From contig JAQJVL010000158.1 of assembly GCA_035578905.1 (NCBI GenBank), positions 1,668,501 to 1,732,500 of the forward strand: a DNA stretch of 64,000 nucleotides, given 5' to 3'. The stretch is from Stictocephala bisonia (Eukaryota; Arthropoda; Insecta; Hemiptera; Membracidae). Position 1 is the first letter of the stretch; each line of letters opens with the position of its first letter. A program made the translations under genes and the position numbers. This document shows, piece by piece, positions 60,192 through 64,000 of this stretch. The notes under the pieces are model-generated. The model was not told where the DNA came from. It saw only the letters and a program-made list of their open reading frames with translations, and ran no database searches.

Positions 60192-60536
60192 CTGGTGCAA
60201 GTAACAGTCAACGACACTTGATAAAGAAATTGCTTTTAAGTGTTTTGCCTACAACACAAGTGATTGCCTTGTAACTGTATCAAAAGAAGCTTAATGGATT
60301 TATAAAAAAAAAACTATATCTTAATTGCCTTTGATGTTAGGTAACACAAGTGATAATTAAAGATGTGTTTAATACCTTGTATCAAAATAACCCCCCTCCC
60401 CCTAATATACCAAGCAATTACTCCATGAATTAAATTACACCACAGCCCAAAAACTGGTTCCTCATTTGTCTGTCTTGATATGTAACAAATAAAAATTTTG
60501 TTTTTGAAATTTGTTAATGATGGAGTATCAGATGAG

Positions 60537-62344
60537 GGAAGACAAAGGTAGTTGGACATTTGCCATCATTACGTGAAAATTACCAATCACAGCGTTTCGA
60601 TTTGGTAGAACCCAAACCTCTTTCAAGTGCTAAAAACTAAATTACATCTACACAAACATGTTATAAAACTACGTTTTTAAACTAATAAACGTATCTACAT
60701 TTTAACCTATATCATAGAATGGGGTACAACAAAATGAACTTCTGCTAAATATAAAAATGTTAACAAGGTTAAATTAATATAACCAATTAGGTGCTGCCAA
60801 GGTCACGAAATCAACGAAAAAATGTTAAAACACAATTAAATTAATATTCAAATCAGACTGAAATGAGATTACATAAAATAAATATGAGGTACCTGAAAAA
60901 CACTATTAATTTAAAATAACATTAAGCATGCACAAAAAATGATATATGTGACTCGGAAGGACTGAGACTACTATCCAATCTAATTAAATACATTTTAATC
61001 TGAAAAGACAAAAATTATTAGGAATAAAATAATACAATAATCAAATATTACACAATGATGAAGTCTTATGACCTGCAGTGACGATGGCGTCTAGATGTCC
61101 CAGGCACGAAGTGAGGATGATACAATCCAAATGCAGTGTCTATGAAGTTCCCTCCACGGGGACAAAGCAAACATACACACTACACTCACAAGAACCATCC
61201 ACAGACCGACATGGTCAGAGACGTAAGCTCCGAGATCGCCAGGAATGCGGTGACTCAGGTACGAGGACGTAGGCTTATAGGGTGTCTTATTGTTGTAGGT
61301 GCAGGTGGTGTAGGATTCTGGTTGGATGATGTCCTTAGTGTACTGAACTTTTTATCAAGTGTGTTTTTAAGTAAAGGAACCCACATGGGCCATAGAAGGT
61401 GCCTTTATGAAACTAAATAATGAACAAGTAATCAGTCAAAGTAGCATAGAAGTTAGACCCATGTGGGTTCCTTTACTTAAAAACACACTTGATAAAAAGT
61501 TCAGCACACTAAGGATATCGTCCAACCAGAATCCTACACCACCTGCACCTACAACAATAAGACACCCCATGAGCCTACGTCCTCGTACCTGAGTCACCGC
61601 ATTCCTGGCGATCTCGGAGCTTACGTCTCTGACCACGTCAGTCTTTGGATGGTTCTTGTAAGTGTAGTGTGTTTGTTTGTCTTGTTCCCGTGTTTTATCA
61701 CTTGCAGGGAACTACATAGACACTGCATTTGGATTGTATCATCCTCATTTCGTGCCTGGAATGTCTAGACGCCATCGTCATTGCGGGTTGTAAGACTTCA
61801 TCATTGTGTAATATTTGATTATTGTATTGTTTTATTCCTAATAACTGTTGTATTTTCAGGTTAAAATGTATTTGTAATAGTTAATTAGATTGAATAGTAG
61901 TCTCAGTCCTTCCGAGTCACATATATAATTTTTTGTGTATGCTTAATGTTATTTTAAATTAATAGTGTTTTTCAGGTACCCCATATTTATTTTATGTAAT
62001 CTCATTTCAGTCTGATTTGAATATTAATTTAATTGTGTTTTAACATTTTTTTGTTGATTTCGTGACCTTGGCGCGCCTAATTGGTTATATTAATTTAACC
62101 CTGTTAACATTTTCATATTTAGCAGAAGTTCATTTTGTTGTACCCCGTTCTATGATCTAGGTTAAAATGTTGATAATTATTAATGTAGATAAGTATTAGT
62201 TTAATAACATAGTTTTATAACATGTTTGTGTTGATGTAATTTAGTTTTTAGCACTTGAAAAAGGTTTGGGTTCTACCAAATCAAAACGTCATGATTGGTA
62301 ATTTTCACGTAATGATGGCAAATTTCCAACAAACTTTGTCTTCC
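60537..62344. mobile_element. Foldback element: ~850-890-bp inverted arms
   Basis: The left arm, 60,537-61,389, is matched by an inverted right arm, 61,458-62,344, around a 68-bp spacer. By eye the arms agree at roughly nine bases in ten, with a small insertion in the right arm near 61,690. The outer ends read GGAAGACAAAG… on both arms. Both arms carry GGTTTGGGTTCTACCAAATC near the outer end. Frames within it are mirrored on both arms and show no known domain. It lies between the FLYWCH exon and the last zinc-finger exon. Confidence 0.92.
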
Positions 62345-62493
62345 CCAAATAAAAATTCTGCATGTTCAAAGTTATATAAGACTTAATATCATTTACTTAG
62401 TATCGTATTTACGAAACTATTTAAATTAAAATCCATTAACAATTGTATGGTATCATCCCATCCAATGGGTTTTAAGAATTTGCAATTTAAATT

Positions 62494-62560
62494 TTGTGTT
62501 TATGTGTATGGGCATGTATACATATTTGTGTTTATGTGTATGGGCATGTATACATATTTG
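62494..62560. repeat. 32-bp direct duplication
   Basis: TTTGTGTTTATGTGTATGGG and CATGTATACATA occur twice with a period of 32. Each unit contains the palindrome ATGTATACAT. Confidence 0.9.
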
Positions 62561-62746
62561 TTCATAATAAGGTAATGTAATTATGTATATTGATGTTATC
62601 TTTAAAGCAGAGTTTAATAAATAGAATTAAAATCATTCACTTGATAAACAATTAGCAATTATTTAAAATTGTGATTTATCAACATTTGGGGCAGTAACAA
62701 AACATGTGAAGTCTTTCAGGAACCACAGAGCAACAGATGTGTATAT

Positions 62747-62967
62747 CTAATTAGCAAACTGGAGGATGTCAGCAGCTTGCAACGGGCGGTTCTCGGTGGG
62801 GTGGACTGTCCGAATGTGTCTTATTAAGTTGAACTTCTGGTGTGTTCTCTTGGGGCAGAAAGGACAGCAGAAACTCGGCTCCTTGCCACACTCTAATTGT
62901 TGGTGTCGCTGCAGTCCATCCTGTCTTGAGTATGTTTTCTGGCACGTTGCACATGCGTACCGCACTC
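62747..62967 (-). CDS. lola: lola-type zinc-finger terminal exon
   Basis: Alternative 3' exon, the nearest to the expected common exons. The acceptor is ACTGGGTGTCTCTGCAG. GA completes a codon and the frame reads VRYACATCQKTYS at once, so finger 1 starts three residues into the exon: CATC…H-x4-C (HQQLEC). The linker is GKEPSFC, and finger 2 is CPFC…H-x4-H (HIRTVH). A 17-residue tail (PTENRPLQAADILQFAN) follows. In all it is 72 residues. With no leader it puts the fingers directly behind the shared upstream part. Confidence 0.88.
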
Positions 62968-63094
62968 CTGCAGAGACACCCAGTTGGGTTCAACACAAAA
63001 CATAAGTCAATCTAAACCTGCCACTTAAATATTTTGTGTAGTTCAACATTAACTAAAACAATTTTAAAAGGGGTTTTAATAGAAATTCTCATGT
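62968..63094. other. Start of the upstream intron
   Basis: AT-rich intron sequence upstream of the acceptor at 62,968. The common 5' exons, including the BTB domain, are not in the window. Confidence 0.4.
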
Positions 63095-63167
63095 GTGGGA
63101 GAGGGTCATCCACTGACACCACGTAAGTATATAGGTCGGTACTATGTATGGTGGTGGTTAGGTCTCT

Positions 63168-63287
63168 ACCACTCTACATGTATGGGTGGGTGGATCAATA
63201 CAAACATAAGAGTGGTGATGAACCTCCCACCCTCCCATAAACATACTGTGATAACGTCCACCCACCCTTACATGTACAGTAGTATTA
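63168..63287. repeat. GGGTGGG minisatellite, inverted pair
   Basis: CTACATGTATGGGTGGGTGG at 63,173 and the reversed CCACCCACCCTTACATGTAC at 63,256 face each other. Two weaker units lie between them. Same unit and same inverted layout as at 4,453-4,738. Confidence 0.65.
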
Positions 63288-63360
63288 AAATTTATGCTTT
63301 CATGTGGCATTTATTCATAATACTCTTACCCACCATTTCATTATTCTAGCTAGGGGCATC

Positions 63361-63790
63361 TTTAAATGACGTAATGCAATCCTCCCTAAAGAGGGAGGAA
63401 GGGGTTTTTGGCAGCATTATATACCATTACTGGAATGGGCGGGGGGCTTTTATGCAGTGTTATGTAACTATTAAACCTCAACAATTTGTTTGAATTTATT
63501 CAAAAAATTTTATAGTTTTTCCCAAAAATACAAAATGTTTTCAAAATATTTTAAAGATAATAGTATATTCTCCCCAATTAGAAAACAAACAAGACAAAAT
63601 CAAAACAATGACTATCATAAATCATAAAATGTATGAAAATCAATAACAAAAATTGGAGGGGGCGTTGGTGACAGCGTTACGTAATTTCTAACAGTGTTTA
63701 GGTATTCCTGTTACAAGTCTGTTACACGATGGGGGGAGGGGGTCTGAAAAACCCAATTTTAGCATTAAGTAATTTAGGGACGGCCCTCTA
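63361..63790. repeat. Repeat region with recurring GCRTTAYGTAA motif
   Basis: GCGTTACGTAATTTC (63,675), GCATTAAGTAATTT (63,755), GTGTTATGTAACT (63,456) and an inverted TGACGTAATGC (63,367) lie in DNA with G-runs (GGGGGGAGGGGGTCTGAAAA) that ends GGGACGGCCC. Such blocks are common in arthropod mobile-element ends. The family is not identified and no frame is supported. Confidence 0.5.
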
Positions 63791-64000
63791 GTTCCACACT
63801 TTCTGTTCTAGTTTGAATCTTTCTTTTGACTTGGTAATTTTAATTTTAATATTTCAATATTGTCAAATAACAATTTAATCATATGACTGTTAATTAGGGG
63901 GTATTTTACACTATCTTTGGTATGATTTACAATTTAAATGTTCTATGTGTTACTATAGTTTAGCTAGTACCAAAATTCACTACCTACTAAATATAACTAA
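63791..64000. other. AT-rich edge of the window
   Basis: Nothing recognised. Confidence 0.3.

Noticed and set aside
61078..61636. Mirror-image frames of 61-94 codons in the foldback
   Set aside because: The same peptide appears on both arms in opposite directions and has no recognised domain, so it follows from the palindrome.
1..64000. BTB/POZ domain or other common lola exon
   Set aside because: No such sequence was found on either strand. The gene assignment therefore rests on the tail exons alone.

Overview
The window is AT-rich animal DNA that looks like an insect nuclear genome. It has long introns, degenerate non-LTR retrotransposons, hAT and piggyBac relics, tRNA-derived SINE-like repeats, AACCTAA-type degenerate repeats and a 78-bp satellite. 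The species cannot be named from the sequence.

The only host gene I can support is on the minus strand. It is an array of alternative 3' terminal exons of a BTB transcription-factor locus of the longitudinals lacking (lola) type. Seven exons carry the lola-style zinc-finger pair: a first finger ending H-x4-C, a linker of the form xCGxxPxF, then a C2H2 finger. They lie at about 5.7-6.6, 10.8-11.1, 12.7-13.1, 18.6-18.9, 34.8-35.0, 52.5-52.8 and 62.7-63.0 kb. Three more exons follow the same splice rule but carry other modules: a Tudor/chromo-like domain (26.7-27.1 kb), a very basic helix (43.6-43.8 kb) and a FLYWCH-type finger (60.0-60.2 kb). In all ten the reading frame opens exactly two bases after a good 3' splice site, so any of them could be joined to the same upstream exon ending in a phase-1 donor. 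No BTB exon is in the window. Given the strand, it should lie beyond 64 kb. In Drosophila, lola makes many isoforms this way, partly by trans-splicing. That is family knowledge, not something seen here.

Between the exons, from left to right: RT fragments and a near-complete but broken LINE with a nested hAT MITE (0-4.4 kb); an inverted minisatellite (4.5-4.7 kb); SINE-like repeats at 8.5, 20 and 22.8 kb; a telomere-like AACCTAA stretch (20.2 kb); a hAT MITE with an 8-bp duplication (27.7-28.3 kb); an internally deleted piggyBac element (30.5-31.5 kb); an unexplained GC-richer island with a TATA-like box (31.7-32.1 kb); LINE 3' remnants (35.8-36.3 and 41.4-41.8 kb); a 2.6-kb satellite with a dimeric higher-order pattern (38.1-40.7 kb); a DNA element with nested inverted repeats (47.7-48.8 kb); a second copy of the RT family seen at the left edge (55.7-56.2 kb); a TIR element (59.0-59.6 kb); and a 1.8-kb foldback palindrome between the last two exons (60.5-62.3 kb).

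The most unusual points are: the mix of zinc-finger, Tudor-like, basic-helix and FLYWCH tails behind one shared splice phase; a seven-copy 27-residue repeat in one zinc-finger tail; a stop codon exactly before the expected last zinc ligand of the FLYWCH tail; and an exon whose acceptor is directly followed by a 5' splice-site motif, as in recursive splicing. Exon limits come from reading splice signals and frames by eye, without transcript data.
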